A DNA stretch of 64,000 nucleotides, from NCBI RefSeq assembly GCF_000439085.1, contig NZ_AUUA01000002.1:186001-250000 (forward strand). The letters run 5' to 3'. The notes beneath the pieces are model-generated. The model was not told the origin of the DNA, did no database searches, and saw only the letters and a list, made by a program, of their open reading frames with translations. Made by a program: the position numbers and the translations under genes. Of this stretch, positions 9,388-18,419 are shown piece by piece. How positions within the stretch are numbered: position 1 is the stretch's first letter; each line of letters begins with the position of its first letter. Origin of the DNA: Leminorella grimontii ATCC 33999 = DSM 5078 (GTDB taxonomy: Bacteria; Pseudomonadota; Gammaproteobacteria; Enterobacterales; Enterobacteriaceae).

Positions 9388-10728
9388 TTACAGGAAGCCG
9401 TACAGGCCGGCGAATACCCAGCCAAATACGCACGATACGCCCACGCCAATTAACCCAGGCAGAATGAAGCTGTGGTTAATGACAAAACGACCGATGTGAG
9501 TGGTGCCTGAGCGGTCGAACTGGATAGCGGCCAGGTCGCTCGGGTAGGTCGGCAGAATATAGTAACCATAGCAGGCCGGCGCGGAAGCCACGATGTAAGC
9601 AGGATCGACGCCTATCGCCAGCGCAACGGGAACGATCGCCGCCAGCGCCGCAGCCTGAGAGTTTACAAACTTGGATACCAGCAGCAGAACGATAGCGTAA
9701 GCCCACGGATATTCTTTCACCATTTCGCCCAGCACGCCTTTAATCTCAGACATGTGCGCGCCAAACATGGTTTCCGCCATCCACGCGATGCCGTACACCG
9801 CGACGATAGCTATCATCCCCGAACGGAACACTTCGTTTTTAGAAATCGAAGCTGGGTTTGTTTTGGTAATGATAATAATCAGCGCGCCGGACAACAGCAT
9901 GAACATCTGAATGACCAGCACCATCGACAGCGGCTTGTCGCCGAAGGAAGGACGCAGCTCGGAGAACGCGCCCAAAATAGCGACCACGGCAATAGAAGCC
10001 AGGAAGATCCACATGGCGACCCAGTTGCTGGTCGGCAGCTTCTTATCCAACAGCGTTGCGGTATCGCCGTACACATAGTGGCGGTTCTCCGGCGTAGAAA
10101 TGAACTTCTGGAACTCTTCGTCCTTATCCAGATCCTTACCGCGGAACCAGCTGAAAATGCCGATAGCCAGAATGCCCAGCAGCGTAGACGGAATGGTGAT
10201 TGACAGAAGATCTAAAAACTCCAGATGCTTGCCGTTAAACGTAAAGTTGCCGAGCATCGCGACCAGCGAAACCACCGCAACGGAAACCGGACTTGCAATA
10301 ATACCCATCTGTGCGCCGATAGAGCTTGCCGCCATCGGGCGCTCGGGGCGGATATTGTTCTTAATGGCGACGTCATAAATAATCGGCAGGATCGTATACA
10401 CCACGTGGCCGGTACCGCACAGAATGGTCAGCGTACAGGTAACGAACGGCGCAACGATAGAAACATACTTGGGGTTACGACGCAAAAGCTTTTCAGCAAT
10501 CTGCAGCATAACGTCCAAACCGCCTGAAGCCTGCAACGTCGCCGATGCGGCCACGACGGCAATAATAACCAACATTACGTCAACCGGCGGTTTACCCGGC
10601 TGAAGATGAAATACAAAGACTAAAATAACCAGACCGATACCGCCTAAAAGGCCAAGCGCAATACCGCCTTTTCTGGCTCCGTAGAACAAACAAATCAATA
10701 TAATAATTAGCTGTATAGCAAATTCCAT
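9388..10728 (-). CDS. dcuB: Anaerobic C4-dicarboxylate antiporter DcuB
   Basis: DcuB exchanges external fumarate, malate or aspartate for succinate during anaerobic fumarate respiration and, in E. coli, is also a co-sensor with DcuS. The 446-residue protein is nearly identical in pattern and length to E. coli DcuB. It is a polytopic inner-membrane protein starting [17 protein letters not shown], with about a dozen hydrophobic segments and conserved stretches such as [14 protein letters not shown] and [20 protein letters not shown]. The start at 10728 has GGGGG upstream. The downstream fumB supplies fumarate from malate. In E. coli dcuB is induced by FNR and DcuSR; an FNR-like site lies upstream here. 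The dcuSR genes are not in the window. Confidence 0.96.
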   Translation of the reverse strand: MEFAIQLIIILICLFYGARKGGIALGLLGGIGLVILVFVFHLQPGKPPVDVMLVIIAVVAASATLQASGGLDVMLQIAEKLLRRNPKYVSIVAPFVTCTLTILCGTGHVVYTILPIIYDVAIKNNIRPERPMAASSIGAQMGIIASPVSVAVVSLVAMLGNFTFNGKHLEFLDLLSITIPSTLLGILAIGIFSWFRGKDLDKDEEFQKFISTPENRHYVYGDTATLLDKKLPTSNWVAMWIFLASIAVVAILGAFSELRPSFGDKPLSMVLVIQMFMLLSGALIIIITKTNPASISKNEVFRSGMIAIVAVYGIAWMAETMFGAHMSEIKGVLGEMVKEYPWAYAIVLLLVSKFVNSQAAALAAIVPVALAIGVDPAYIVASAPACYGYYILPTYPSDLAAIQFDRSGTTHIGRFVINHSFILPGLIGVGVSCVFGWVFAGLYGFL

Positions 10729-11592
10729 GTATACCCCCGAGCAAACCCATTAACGTCAAAAAATTAAAAATCAAAAAAATGGCACTACGTTGTCGTTCGT
10801 TTTTTATTTATCAGCATCCCCCGTCACATTGCCTAGAGATAAAACGACTGCATCACCTTTGTAAACTTAGGGAGTATTAATAAAAATAATTTCATGACCC
10901 CTTAAGCTCTTTTGACTATATAGCCTTTAAAATTTTTATTTTTTGATGCAGGTAAAATTTTTACCCATTAATGATTACCATCAATTAAATGCATTTAATA
11001 TCAACAAATTATACCATAACAAACGGCTGAACCACGTTGATTTCAAAAGTTAATTGCGTGTGAATGCGAGCCGATAATATTCAGACAACACGGTTACTTT
11101 ATTAACTTAAAAATAACAATAACGAATGAAAATTTAAATCTGGATGATTAGAGAAGATAATACATGCGATAAAAAGAGACGCGTATCACTTTTATTCATA
11201 ATAAAAAACACAATAAAAAGCAGAATGCAGGGATTTCTATAATAGAAAAATATCCCTTTTAATTAGAAAAGAGGCTCACTATTTCCTCTTAAAAAATGGG
11301 GTTACTATCGTTTTATCTTATGAACTTTAGAAAAGGTTCCTCATTAAGCGTATATCCCCCTCGCTCTAAAGCGTTAGTGAAGAATACTCAATAGAAGTCA
11401 TTTCTTCCCGTCATAACTCAATCCCAAAAGGTAAAAAGCAAGGCGGAGCACAGTCGCATCGACCAAGAGGAACGAAGCGCGACGCACGATCCACACAGGG
11501 ATTTTCTGGGAGAGATGTATAAACCGATTGCAGCTTATCTTTTACTACTCACGCAGGTAGTATATACACGTACTTATTTTATGGAGCCCCTT
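10729..11592. other. Large AT-rich non-coding region upstream of dcuB
   Basis: This is about 860 bp without a convincing gene. It carries the presumed dcuB promoter and an FNR-like palindrome at 10971-10984. A hairpin at 11229-11257 (AGGGAT...ATCCCT then TTTT) could be the terminator of a short plus-strand RNA, but no promoter for one is clear. The 11400-11520 part is less AT-rich and holds weakly inverted copies of a TCCCA/TGGGA motif. Confidence 0.45.
10971..10984. promoter_or_regulatory. FNR-like binding site upstream of dcuB
   Basis: The sequence aTGATtaccATCAA matches the FNR consensus TTGATnnnnATCAA at 9 of 10 defined bases. It lies about 243 bp upstream of the dcuB start codon, so a long leader would be needed for class II activation. 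The link to DcuB anaerobic induction is inferred from E. coli. Confidence 0.5.
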
Positions 11593-11841
11593 ATGACAAA
11601 GCCCCTTTCTGCCGATCAAGAGCTGATATCCGATATCGTCGCCTGCCAGCTGGTTATAAAGCAAATTCTTGATGTGCTTGACGTCATCGCCCCGGTCGAG
11701 GTGCGCAATAAGATGTCGGCCCAGCTAAAAAACATCAACTTTGCCGGCGGCGCGACGGAAGATCCCATCACGATGCGCGCGGTCCAAAAGGCTATTGCTC
11801 TGATTGAACTGAAGTTCGCCGAACAAAAATCAACCCACTAG
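11593..11841 (+). CDS. Small helical protein of unknown function
   Basis: This 82-residue mostly helical protein has no signal peptide or membrane segment ([20 protein letters not shown] near the start). The ATG at 11593 is chosen because GGAG lies six bases upstream. Earlier in-frame ATGs at 11515 and 11581 lack a comparable site, and the longer frame would add a hydrophobic leader that looks accidental. I cannot assign a family with confidence; there is only a vague resemblance to short YecF-type (DUF2594) proteins. It is followed after 46 bp by the beta-propeller gene in the same direction, so the two may be co-transcribed. Confidence 0.6.
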   Translation: MTKPLSADQELISDIVACQLVIKQILDVLDVIAPVEVRNKMSAQLKNINFAGGATEDPITMRAVQKAIALIELKFAEQKSTH

Positions 11842-11887
11842 TCGATGTCGTCACGCACGGACGCTACAGCCTTTATGGAGTATAAAG

Positions 11888-13207
11888 ATGACGGACAAAC
11901 AGCAACAATGGCAAACTCAGGCAATTGAGTTCGCCCAAAAAATTAACGCCTACGTCGCCAAAGGCATGAGCGAAGGCTGGGATAACGTGGGCGAACAGCC
12001 CAATTCTCCGCAGCTTGACGAAGCGCTGCCGGCGCTGCTTGGCGCCCTGCGCAAGGCTAACCAAGGCGACGTTCGTCAGGACGTCAAAGCGCTGTGGCCG
12101 ATTTCATATGAAATGATCCACCCGCTTCTCGATGACAACGGGCAAAACATTTCGGCGCTTTGCGCACTGCCTGACGGCAGCCTGCTGGCGCGCATCGGAG
12201 CGACCTATGAGCCTGGCCGCGTGGTGCGTATCCGGGGCGATGAGGTTACCGAACTGGAAGATATCGAATTTTTTGGCCGCTGCCCGCAAAGACGTTTCTA
12301 TGCTATAGCCAACGCACAGGGCATTATCGTCACCGACGGCTGGCAAGGCCCACAGGTTGCAACCTTCTCTTGGCCGCAGGGAGTTGAAGATCTCCCTGAA
12401 GGAATATCAGTCACGCCGCTATCCGGTATCCCGCGCCCAACCCAGCTTATCCCCTTCCCTGACGGAAAGCGGGTGCTTCTGGTTTCCAGCGACGGCATCT
12501 TTGTGCTGAGCCAAAGCGGCGTACGGCGCCTGTTCCCTACCTGCGCACAGCTTGAACAGCTGCGCGACGACCTCGCTCAGAATGAAGACTTTGCTGACGA
12601 AGAGCTGCCGCTGGGGCTGTCAATGGAGCACGGCGCCATTTCTCCCGATGGAAAGCTTATCGCCGTAGGCGCTCAGGACGGTCGCCACGCAGTATTTAAC
12701 GACGCTCTTGACTGCATCGCTCAGGTCGGACCGCACGGAGAATATCCTCACTATGCGCTGTTTAGCGCCGACGGGAGCCACTTGGCGATGAACGCCTGCC
12801 ACTTTTACAACGGCGCAACCATCGCGATGCCGACGGAGCTGCTGCCCGGCACCGACTCTGACTACTACGAAGATATTGACGGCCTGACCGTTATTGAGCC
12901 CGGCGCGCGCGTTTATGCGGGCACGGCCCGAGGGGACGAATTTATTCTCGGCGACGCCTACGGCTACCTTCGCGCAGTCACCGCCGACGGTCAGAGCCGC
13001 TGGCAGCACTTTATCGGCTCAACCATAAACGCAGTAGACATCTCTGCGGACGGAAAAACGCTGTTTGCTTCAACCTGCGCAGGATTTATTTCCGTCATTG
13101 AGTTAGATGCTGGCCGACAGCAGCCCTATCAGATTGGCAACGGCGGCCACTACGAACATCGCCGATGGCTGTTCTGGAAAAGCGAAGATTTGCCGCTGGC
13201 GTGGTAG
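11888..13207 (+). CDS. Beta-propeller-like cytoplasmic protein of unknown function
   Basis: This 439-residue protein has no signal peptide. After an N-terminal helical region of about 90 residues come repeated short strands of the WD40/YVTN type: CALPDGSLLARIG, IPFPDGKRVLLVSSDG, AISPDGKLIAVGAQDGRH, LFSADGSHLAMNA and DISADGKTLFASTCAGFI. Each has the pattern hydrophobic-x-x-DG-hydrophobic seen at blade turns. It is likely a six- or seven-bladed propeller and could be a protein-interaction platform or sensor. No catalytic motif is visible. Start: ATG 11888 with GGAG at 11876-11879 (eight bases upstream). It is near the small helical gene 46 bp upstream. No function is claimed. Confidence 0.75.
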   Translation: MTDKQQQWQTQAIEFAQKINAYVAKGMSEGWDNVGEQPNSPQLDEALPALLGALRKANQGDVRQDVKALWPISYEMIHPLLDDNGQNISALCALPDGSLLARIGATYEPGRVVRIRGDEVTELEDIEFFGRCPQRRFYAIANAQGIIVTDGWQGPQVATFSWPQGVEDLPEGISVTPLSGIPRPTQLIPFPDGKRVLLVSSDGIFVLSQSGVRRLFPTCAQLEQLRDDLAQNEDFADEELPLGLSMEHGAISPDGKLIAVGAQDGRHAVFNDALDCIAQVGPHGEYPHYALFSADGSHLAMNACHFYNGATIAMPTELLPGTDSDYYEDIDGLTVIEPGARVYAGTARGDEFILGDAYGYLRAVTADGQSRWQHFIGSTINAVDISADGKTLFASTCAGFISVIELDAGRQQPYQIGNGGHYEHRRWLFWKSEDLPLAW

Positions 13208-13277
13208 AAACCTGAAACGATGCGGGGTGAGTAAAGCATCCTCTACTCACCCCGCATTGTACAACCTTTAGACGAAG

Positions 13278-13409
13278 TTAAATTTTGCAACCTTCGCAGT
13301 CGCTTTCGTCAAAGGTTTGCTCTGGCAGCTCGCTGGCCTTCTCGGCCACCTTCTTTTCCGCCTCTTCTAATTCGGCGTCGATATCAAAGTCAAAAACGTC
13401 ATCGCTCAC
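13278..13409 (-). CDS. 43-residue acidic protein with C-terminal CxxC
   Basis: This short frame begins at GTG 13409 with GGGGAG ten bases upstream and ends at TAA 13278. The product starts MSDDVFDFDIDAELEEAE and ends SDCEGCKI. It is very acidic, largely helical, and has a terminal Cys-x-x-Cys that could bind metal. No upstream in-frame ATG exists. The frame is supported by the ribosome site and by an amino-acid composition unlike random translation. I do not recognise a named family. Confidence 0.65.
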   Translation of the reverse strand: MSDDVFDFDIDAELEEAEKKVAEKASELPEQTFDESDCEGCKI

Positions 13410-13525
13410 GTAGTCGGTCTCCCCTTTAATTAACAAATGGATAGGCATATTGCCGTTGAGGTAATGGCCTATAACGACCTATAGTATATCCCATCCTTCT
13501 CGTTACTCTGAAAGCAACGCATTCT

Positions 13526-13867
13526 ATGGCTCTGTTTCTCAAATCCCTTATCGGCGCGGGCGTCGTTATTCTGATTTCGCTGCTGTCGAAGTCCAAGTAC
13601 TACTATATCGCCGGGCTTGCGCCGCTGTTTCCCACCTTTGCGCTTATAGCCCACTACAGCGTCGGTTCAAGCCGCCCGGTCGCCGATCTGCGCGAAACCA
13701 TCCTGTTTAGCGGCTTTGCCACCATCCCAATGCTGACCTATCTGGTCGCGCTGTACGCGCTGGTCGGCCACTTCCGACTAGTGCCTTCGCTGCTGATGGC
13801 CTGCCTGGCCTGGGGGATCGCCGCCTGGATTTTGGTCACCCTCTGGGGGCAGTTTCACGGCCACTAG
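13526..13867 (+). CDS. glpM: GlpM family inner-membrane protein
   Basis: This 113-residue hydrophobic protein has four predicted membrane segments. The highly conserved stretch KYYYIAGLAPLFPTFALIAHY matches E. coli and Pseudomonas GlpM. In Pseudomonas GlpM is linked to alginate production and membrane function; its biochemical role is unknown. The gene is divergent from the small acidic frame to its left and convergent with the GNAT gene to its right. Confidence 0.9.
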   Translation: MALFLKSLIGAGVVILISLLSKSKYYYIAGLAPLFPTFALIAHYSVGSSRPVADLRETILFSGFATIPMLTYLVALYALVGHFRLVPSLLMACLAWGIAAWILVTLWGQFHGH

Positions 13868-13889
13868 TTAGGGTTTATCGGCGTTCGGC

Positions 13890-14381
13890 CTAGAGCGTCA
13901 TCACCATTTCATGCCACGCCATGCCGCCGTGATCGGACTCAGAGGGCCTGACGTAGCTAAAGCCGAATTTGGCATACAGCGAGACGTGACGCTCCTTGCA
14001 CATCAGGTGAATGGTCTTTTTCCCCATATTGGCCATGCGCTCAATAAACGCCTTCATTAGGAGGGATGAGTACCCCTTTCCCTGAGAATCAGGGTGAACC
14101 ACGACCGACATAATAACGACGTTGGGCGCCTGCGGATCGTGCCCCACCAGCTCTTTAAACTCTTCGTCAGACATCACAACGTCGTAGGCGCAGCCGCTGT
14201 TAATAAAGCCGACCACGCCCTCAGGCGACTCCAGAACGATAAATCCTTCTGGATAAACCGCGATCCGCTTGGTGATTTTTTCAAGCGTCGCCGCTTCATC
14301 GCCCTCATACGCACCGATCTCAATGTCATAGCACCGGCCTGCGTCTTCGGCGCGCGCGGCTCTTATCACTAAATCTTCCAC
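13890..14381 (-). CDS. GNAT family N-acetyltransferase
   Basis: This 163-residue protein has the GNAT fold: a strand with VVIMSVVVHPDSQGKGYSS (the Q/R-x-x-G-x-G/A acetyl-CoA loop, here QGKGYS) followed by the helix LLMKAFIERM and the terminal LYAKFGFSYV motif. It transfers an acetyl group from acetyl-CoA to an unknown amine. The start is GTG at 14381 with an AGGG upstream. It is 31 bp downstream of the metallo-beta-lactamase-fold gene in the same direction, so the two may form an operon. Confidence 0.85.
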   Translation of the reverse strand: MEDLVIRAARAEDAGRCYDIEIGAYEGDEAATLEKITKRIAVYPEGFIVLESPEGVVGFINSGCAYDVVMSDEEFKELVGHDPQAPNVVIMSVVVHPDSQGKGYSSLLMKAFIERMANMGKKTIHLMCKERHVSLYAKFGFSYVRPSESDHGGMAWHEMVMTL

Positions 14382-14412
14382 TGTGGATACCCTGTTCCTG
14401 TTTTAACCTGTC

Positions 14413-15246
14413 TTAACTAAAATTCAGCACGCTGCCGACGCCAACTTCCTTAACGTTCAGCGCGCCGGCCAGCGCTACCTTCGCGTTCAGGTCGGTACAG
14501 TGGCACGGATAAAGCGTATCGGGAGCATGTCGCCTGAGGCCCTCCACCGTACGAGCCATCAGCCCGTCTGCCGCCTTCTGCAGGTGGAATCCGCCGATAA
14601 CCGCCTGTACGCGGTCGTCTCCGGTAACGGCGATGGCGTAGTCTACGATGTTACAGATGCCGGAATGGGAGCAGCCGGTGATCACCACGATGCCCTCTTC
14701 GCCGGTATAGACCAGCGCGCTGTCATCCAAAACCCTGTCGCCAACCAGGCCGCCGCTTTCGTCCTTAACCTGCCCGACCGGCCTTTGCGCCTCAAAATCA
14801 TTTGCGCGAGGGATTTCGCCCAAAAAGATCAGGTTCTCGGTAACGCGGTAGGGCGCTTTAGTGACGACTTTATCGAGATAGTTTTCATAGCAGTCCGGCG
14901 GAAAGTTTACGCCAATCACCTTGTCGCCGTGATATTTGGCGATAAACGCATCCGGGTGAGCAATAAGCTTAATGCGCAGTTCAACCGGCCTGTCGCTGCG
15001 ATCGAAATACTGCATCAGGTGCCGAAGCCCCCAGGTGTGATCGTTGTGACCGTGGGAAAGTACGATAGCCTCAACGCCCTGGAGATCGACGCCCAGCGTT
15101 TGCGCATTCGTGATAAAGACGTCGGAGTAACCGGTGTCCAGCAGAACGCGATGACCATCAACCTCGATGTGATAACACACCCCCGGCTCTCCCACCAGAT
15201 AGCGATCGATAAGGGTATTATTGTCGAGCAAAACGGTAAGCTTCAT
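14413..15246 (-). CDS. Metallo-beta-lactamase-fold metal-dependent hydrolase (COG1237 type)
   Basis: This 277-residue enzyme has the dimetal motif SHGHNDHTWGL (HxHxDH), a second metal region VVITGCSHSGICNI, GGFHLQKA and a terminal YPCHCTD. This arrangement belongs to the COG1237 group, which includes the archaeal dihydropterin ribofuranosyl-aminobenzene-phosphate synthase and other uncharacterised hydrolases. The substrate in enterobacteria is unknown. ATG 15246 has GAGGGA upstream. The GNAT gene follows in the same direction. Confidence 0.85.
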   Translation of the reverse strand: MKLTVLLDNNTLIDRYLVGEPGVCYHIEVDGHRVLLDTGYSDVFITNAQTLGVDLQGVEAIVLSHGHNDHTWGLRHLMQYFDRSDRPVELRIKLIAHPDAFIAKYHGDKVIGVNFPPDCYENYLDKVVTKAPYRVTENLIFLGEIPRANDFEAQRPVGQVKDESGGLVGDRVLDDSALVYTGEEGIVVITGCSHSGICNIVDYAIAVTGDDRVQAVIGGFHLQKAADGLMARTVEGLRRHAPDTLYPCHCTDLNAKVALAGALNVKEVGVGSVLNFS

Positions 15247-15361
15247 GGGATCCCTCGTTCAGAAGCGCAAAAATGCACCTACGCACTATAAGAACTCAGT
15301 CTCAAGACCGCAAGCCGCTTTTGGAGTGCCAAGCAGACCGATATTTTCAATCGAGCCGACG

Positions 15362-15724
15362 CTACTTCACCACGCTGATTTTATCTATCGTCGCCACGTC
15401 GTTTGGCATTGTAAGCTCCAAAGCCACGCTATCACCCTCATTAATCCCCTGTAAAAGCGCCTTATCGACAATCGGGAACGGCATCGTCATCTCTTCCCAA
15501 CCCAGGCTCTCAATCGGCGGATGATGAATAATGATAAGGCCCCTGTCGGCATCCACCTGCTTGACTATCCCTTTCGTATAGTGACGCTCTTCCCCTGCTT
15601 TCGGCCCGCTGCTGACGGCTTTACTCTCGCCGTGATTCGCATGCTCCTCATGCGCATAGGCCTGCCCGGCCATTGACAGCGTAAACGCCAGCAGCGCAGA
15701 TAAAACGGTAAACGGCTTTTTCAT
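15362..15724 (-). CDS. CusF-like periplasmic copper-binding protein
   Basis: This 120-residue secreted protein has a signal peptide ending at AYAHEEH. The mature N-terminus is histidine-rich (HEEHANHGE). The OB-fold core carries the CusF metal site in the order H...W-x-x-M-x-M (IHHPPI...LGWEEMTMPF). In CusF these His, Trp and two Met residues bind Cu(I) and Ag(I) for delivery to the CusCBA pump. No cusCBA or copA gene is nearby, so this may be a stand-alone copper chaperone. AGGA lies upstream of the ATG. Confidence 0.88.
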   Translation of the reverse strand: MKKPFTVLSALLAFTLSMAGQAYAHEEHANHGESKAVSSGPKAGEERHYTKGIVKQVDADRGLIIIHHPPIESLGWEEMTMPFPIVDKALLQGINEGDSVALELTMPNDVATIDKISVVK

Positions 15725-15925
15725 TATTAACGTCCTGATATTGATGAAAGAGGAATGCCCACATCATACATAAACGGTAATGAGAATTGTTTGACAAAAA
15801 TTCCATAAAGCGGAATTGGTGCATTTATGTCGAGAAAAGCCGCGTTTCTTTGATATACGTTCTCTACATCGCGCGCTAAAGCGGCTATTATCACCGCCAG
15901 TATTTAAACCCGCTCAAGACCCACA

Positions 15926-16444
15926 ATGAAAAAATGTCTACTATTGCTTGTTAGTGCAATAATGCTCTGCGCCTGCGAGCAAACCGCAGGAGAAAAAGTG
16001 ATGGGCTATCTCAACACACACGATAGCCATCTGCTGTCTCCCAGCATATCCGCCAAGTGCCCCGGCGGAATAGATAAGCTGGCGATGCTGGAACATAACC
16101 CGCTGCCTCCGGACAACGAGTACTACGCTCTCAGCCAGTACCTGTACGGGGAAATCACCTACAAAATCCGCTCTGAAAGAAAAGACGGCGATCGTATCAT
16201 CGTCACCGTTGAGCAAATGATCCCACGCGAGCTCATCAACGCCGACTTTTTCAAGCAGGCCAAAGAGGGAAAGATTGACGACGCCCATCGGGCGGTATAT
16301 CAACGCCTGAAGTCGCTTTACGACAGCCGTAAGCTAAACGGCTTGGCAAAAGAGCCCAACTACTTCAACTGGGTCGTGCTAAAAGACGGCGTCGCGCCGG
16401 AACTGTCGCCGGGGCAGCTGACGCTGTGTAATCAGAGTGAGTAA
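15926..16444 (+). CDS. Putative lipoprotein, function unknown
   Basis: This 172-residue protein starts with a lipoprotein signal (KKCLLLLVSAIMLCAC, lipobox LCAC with the lipidated Cys at residue 17). The mature part is charged and mixed alpha/beta, with no motif I recognise. It follows the divergent CusF-like gene by 201 bp and precedes a small membrane protein by 79 bp. The residues after the Cys are EQ, not D, so outer-membrane sorting is expected. Confidence 0.7.
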   Translation: MKKCLLLLVSAIMLCACEQTAGEKVMGYLNTHDSHLLSPSISAKCPGGIDKLAMLEHNPLPPDNEYYALSQYLYGEITYKIRSERKDGDRIIVTVEQMIPRELINADFFKQAKEGKIDDAHRAVYQRLKSLYDSRKLNGLAKEPNYFNWVVLKDGVAPELSPGQLTLCNQSE

Positions 16445-16523
16445 AAGGACGGCGTTTGGTCGCCTGCTATAGAAATCGCCCGGAGCAGGGCACTATTAAT
16501 GGAATAATTGAAAGAGAATCAGT

Positions 16524-16934
16524 ATGGATACAACACGACTAACCTTCACTATTGCCTCTTTGGCCGTTGGCGCGGTTTCAACCGGGCTAATATTCTTTTT
16601 ACTGCATAGGCTCTATTTAAAAAAATGGCATGCGGTTGCTTTCCTCTATGGCGCAATATCCTCGCTTGCCTGTTCTGCCGTTACCTATGGAATAACGTCG
16701 ACGATAGTATCAGTCCCCTCCATGATCGAGAAACTATCGCTTCCCCACTATCTTACGATCGTGACGCTATTTAACTCGCTGCTGCTGGCTCTGCCGGCGA
16801 CGTACTTATTTAGAAACGGCACGATAAAAAATACGCTGTCTTTATTTGCTATAAATACGTTTATTTTATTTATATATAAAAAGCTCACCGGCGGAATGAT
16901 TTCCTTAATGCTTTTCTATTTATTCTACGGCTGA
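16524..16934 (+). CDS. Small integral membrane protein, function unknown
   Basis: This 136-residue protein has four strongly hydrophobic segments, at roughly residues 8-29, 38-64, 75-97 and 107-134. It has no recognisable motif. The codon choice is more AT-rich than the core genes, consistent with an accessory origin. ATG 16524 has GAGA upstream but no strong Shine-Dalgarno sequence. Both the reading frame length and the hydrophobicity support a real gene. Confidence 0.6.
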   Translation: MDTTRLTFTIASLAVGAVSTGLIFFLLHRLYLKKWHAVAFLYGAISSLACSAVTYGITSTIVSVPSMIEKLSLPHYLTIVTLFNSLLLALPATYLFRNGTIKNTLSLFAINTFILFIYKKLTGGMISLMLFYLFYG

Positions 16935-17109
16935 TATAGACGTTCAATTATCGCCTCGCCGTTGGCGGGGCTTCTTGCGTAACCCCTCCACTAAATCGAA
17001 TTTTTTCATTTTTCATCAAATAGTTATTTAATTTACACAACAATAAAAATATAATAATCATCGTCGATTATCGACTTTTATTACTATTTTTTTATTAAGG
17101 ATGATGGCA

Positions 17110-17691
17110 ATGAAGAAGGCGATTTTAGCCGCTGCAGTACTTTTCTCTCTTAACGGCTTCAGCGCTGCCAACGCAGGGGAGCATACCGTTACGTTAGGAT
17201 ATGCACAAAGCGACGTTCAAGACTTCGACGATATTGACGGTATTAACGTCAAGTATCGCTATGAGTGGGATTCTCCGTTAAGCCTTATCGCATCGTTTAC
17301 CTATATGAGCGGCGATGTCTCAAACGAGTATCGGTTGGACTATGACGCGGTAAAAAACAAAGGCGACATTGACTACTACTCTCTGGGCGTGGGTCCAGCC
17401 TACCGTATTAACGACATGTTCAGTATTTATGGACTGGTAGGTTTTAACGTTAACGACGTCAGCTATTCCAGCACCTGGTACAACAACGTTTACTACAGCG
17501 GCACGCCTGACTACGTTGGCAAGGTCAGCGGCAGCGAAACCAAAACCTCCTTCATGTACGGCGCTGGCGTGCAAATCAATCCGATGCCGAACCTGACGAT
17601 TGACGCGGGTTATGAAGGCTCCCAGTTGGACGTTGACGGCAAAAGCTACTCGATCAACGGATTTAACGTTGGCGTAGGCTACCGTTTCTAA
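17110..17691 (+). CDS. Ail/Lom/OmpX family outer-membrane protein
   Basis: This small beta-barrel of 193 residues has a signal peptide ending at AANAGEH. Its alternating amphipathic strands (TVTLGYAQSDV, GINVKYRYEWD, YSLGVGPAYRI, FMYGAGVQINP) end in the OmpX-type C-terminus GFNVGVGYRF, whose terminal Phe is the BAM recognition residue. Relatives act in serum resistance, adhesion or envelope stability, but function cannot be told from sequence. ATG 17110 is preferred over 17101 and 17104 because AAGG ends at 17100. Upstream DNA is AT-rich. Confidence 0.88.
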   Translation: MKKAILAAAVLFSLNGFSAANAGEHTVTLGYAQSDVQDFDDIDGINVKYRYEWDSPLSLIASFTYMSGDVSNEYRLDYDAVKNKGDIDYYSLGVGPAYRINDMFSIYGLVGFNVNDVSYSSTWYNNVYYSGTPDYVGKVSGSETKTSFMYGAGVQINPMPNLTIDAGYEGSQLDVDGKSYSINGFNVGVGYRF

Positions 17692-17703
17692 TTTCCCTAA
17701 TAA

Positions 17704-17726
17704 GCGCCTGTAACCACAGGCGCCTT
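17704..17726 (+). terminator. Terminator of the Ail-like gene
   Basis: An 8-bp perfect stem GCGCCTGT / ACAGGCGC with a 4-base loop lies 12 bp after the stop codon, followed by CTT. The T-tract is short. Confidence 0.6.
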
Positions 17727-17754
17727 AAAAGGCGCTTACCGCCTCAGAAAGGTT

Positions 17755-18303
17755 CTATTCGACGGGAGGAAGCCCGCGAAGCGCTCTCGCCTGATTGTAT
17801 AGCTTATTTCTATAATCATTAGGCTGGACGCTATTGTAATCAATATGATCCCAAATAGCCTCTATGTCGGCAGCAACGGTAAAACCCGCCTTAACAAGCA
17901 GCTGCCTGACGCGATTAAACTCCGTTTTATCCGCATCTTCATCGCCATAAAAATAGGTCATTACAAGATAGTTCGGTACGGTATCCGCAACCAAAGCATA
18001 CTCACCTTCAGTATCCAGACGGACAATCTGAGCCTTCTCCAGAGGGATCTCGTTTGGGCCTCGCCATAGTCCGACATACCCCTCATGATCCTGACCGAAC
18101 CAGCTAATTAGGCGATTTGTCTCTCTCATCGCCTTGGTGTTATCTATGATGTCGGGATCCGTACAATTTTTTACGTTGAAAAAATAGTTATCGTTAAGGA
18201 ATTGTTCCCAGTCAGAATTGTCAATCAGCGTAAGCTGAATAGTGTCCATAATATTGGAAAGCTGACCAAGATTTTTACGAAGAAGGGCAATATCCGGCGT
18301 CAT
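17755..18303 (-). CDS. Hypothetical cytoplasmic protein, weakly SUKH-like
   Basis: This 182-residue acidic protein has no signal peptide. The middle part (GYVGLWRGP... IVRLDTEGEYALVADTVPNYLV) recalls the SMI1/KNR4 (SUKH) fold found in many immunity and antitoxin proteins, but the match is by eye only. It stands alone between the Ail-like gene and argH. It could be an orphan immunity protein. No toxin gene is adjacent. Confidence 0.55.
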   Translation of the reverse strand: MTPDIALLRKNLGQLSNIMDTIQLTLIDNSDWEQFLNDNYFFNVKNCTDPDIIDNTKAMRETNRLISWFGQDHEGYVGLWRGPNEIPLEKAQIVRLDTEGEYALVADTVPNYLVMTYFYGDEDADKTEFNRVRQLLVKAGFTVAADIEAIWDHIDYNSVQPNDYRNKLYNQARALRGLPPVE

Positions 18304-18419
18304 TATCTACATATCCTTTGCATGTAATATCCCAAAAATAGGCGTTCTCATTTTCTTTCAAATGCTGAAAAAGCGAAGACGGTGACGCAATATGCAATCA
18401 CCGTCGATAAAAAACCTGA

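Noticed and set aside
11395-11520. Possible second MITE-like element with loosely inverted TCCCA/TGGGA ends
   Set aside because: The inverted ends match poorly and no target duplication is visible, unlike the clear element at 19899-20045.
18304-18419. Terminator for argH at 18378-18405 (GACGGTGA / TCACCGTC)
   Set aside because: The stem is there, but on the argH strand the T-tract precedes the stem instead of following it, so it was not listed as a terminator.
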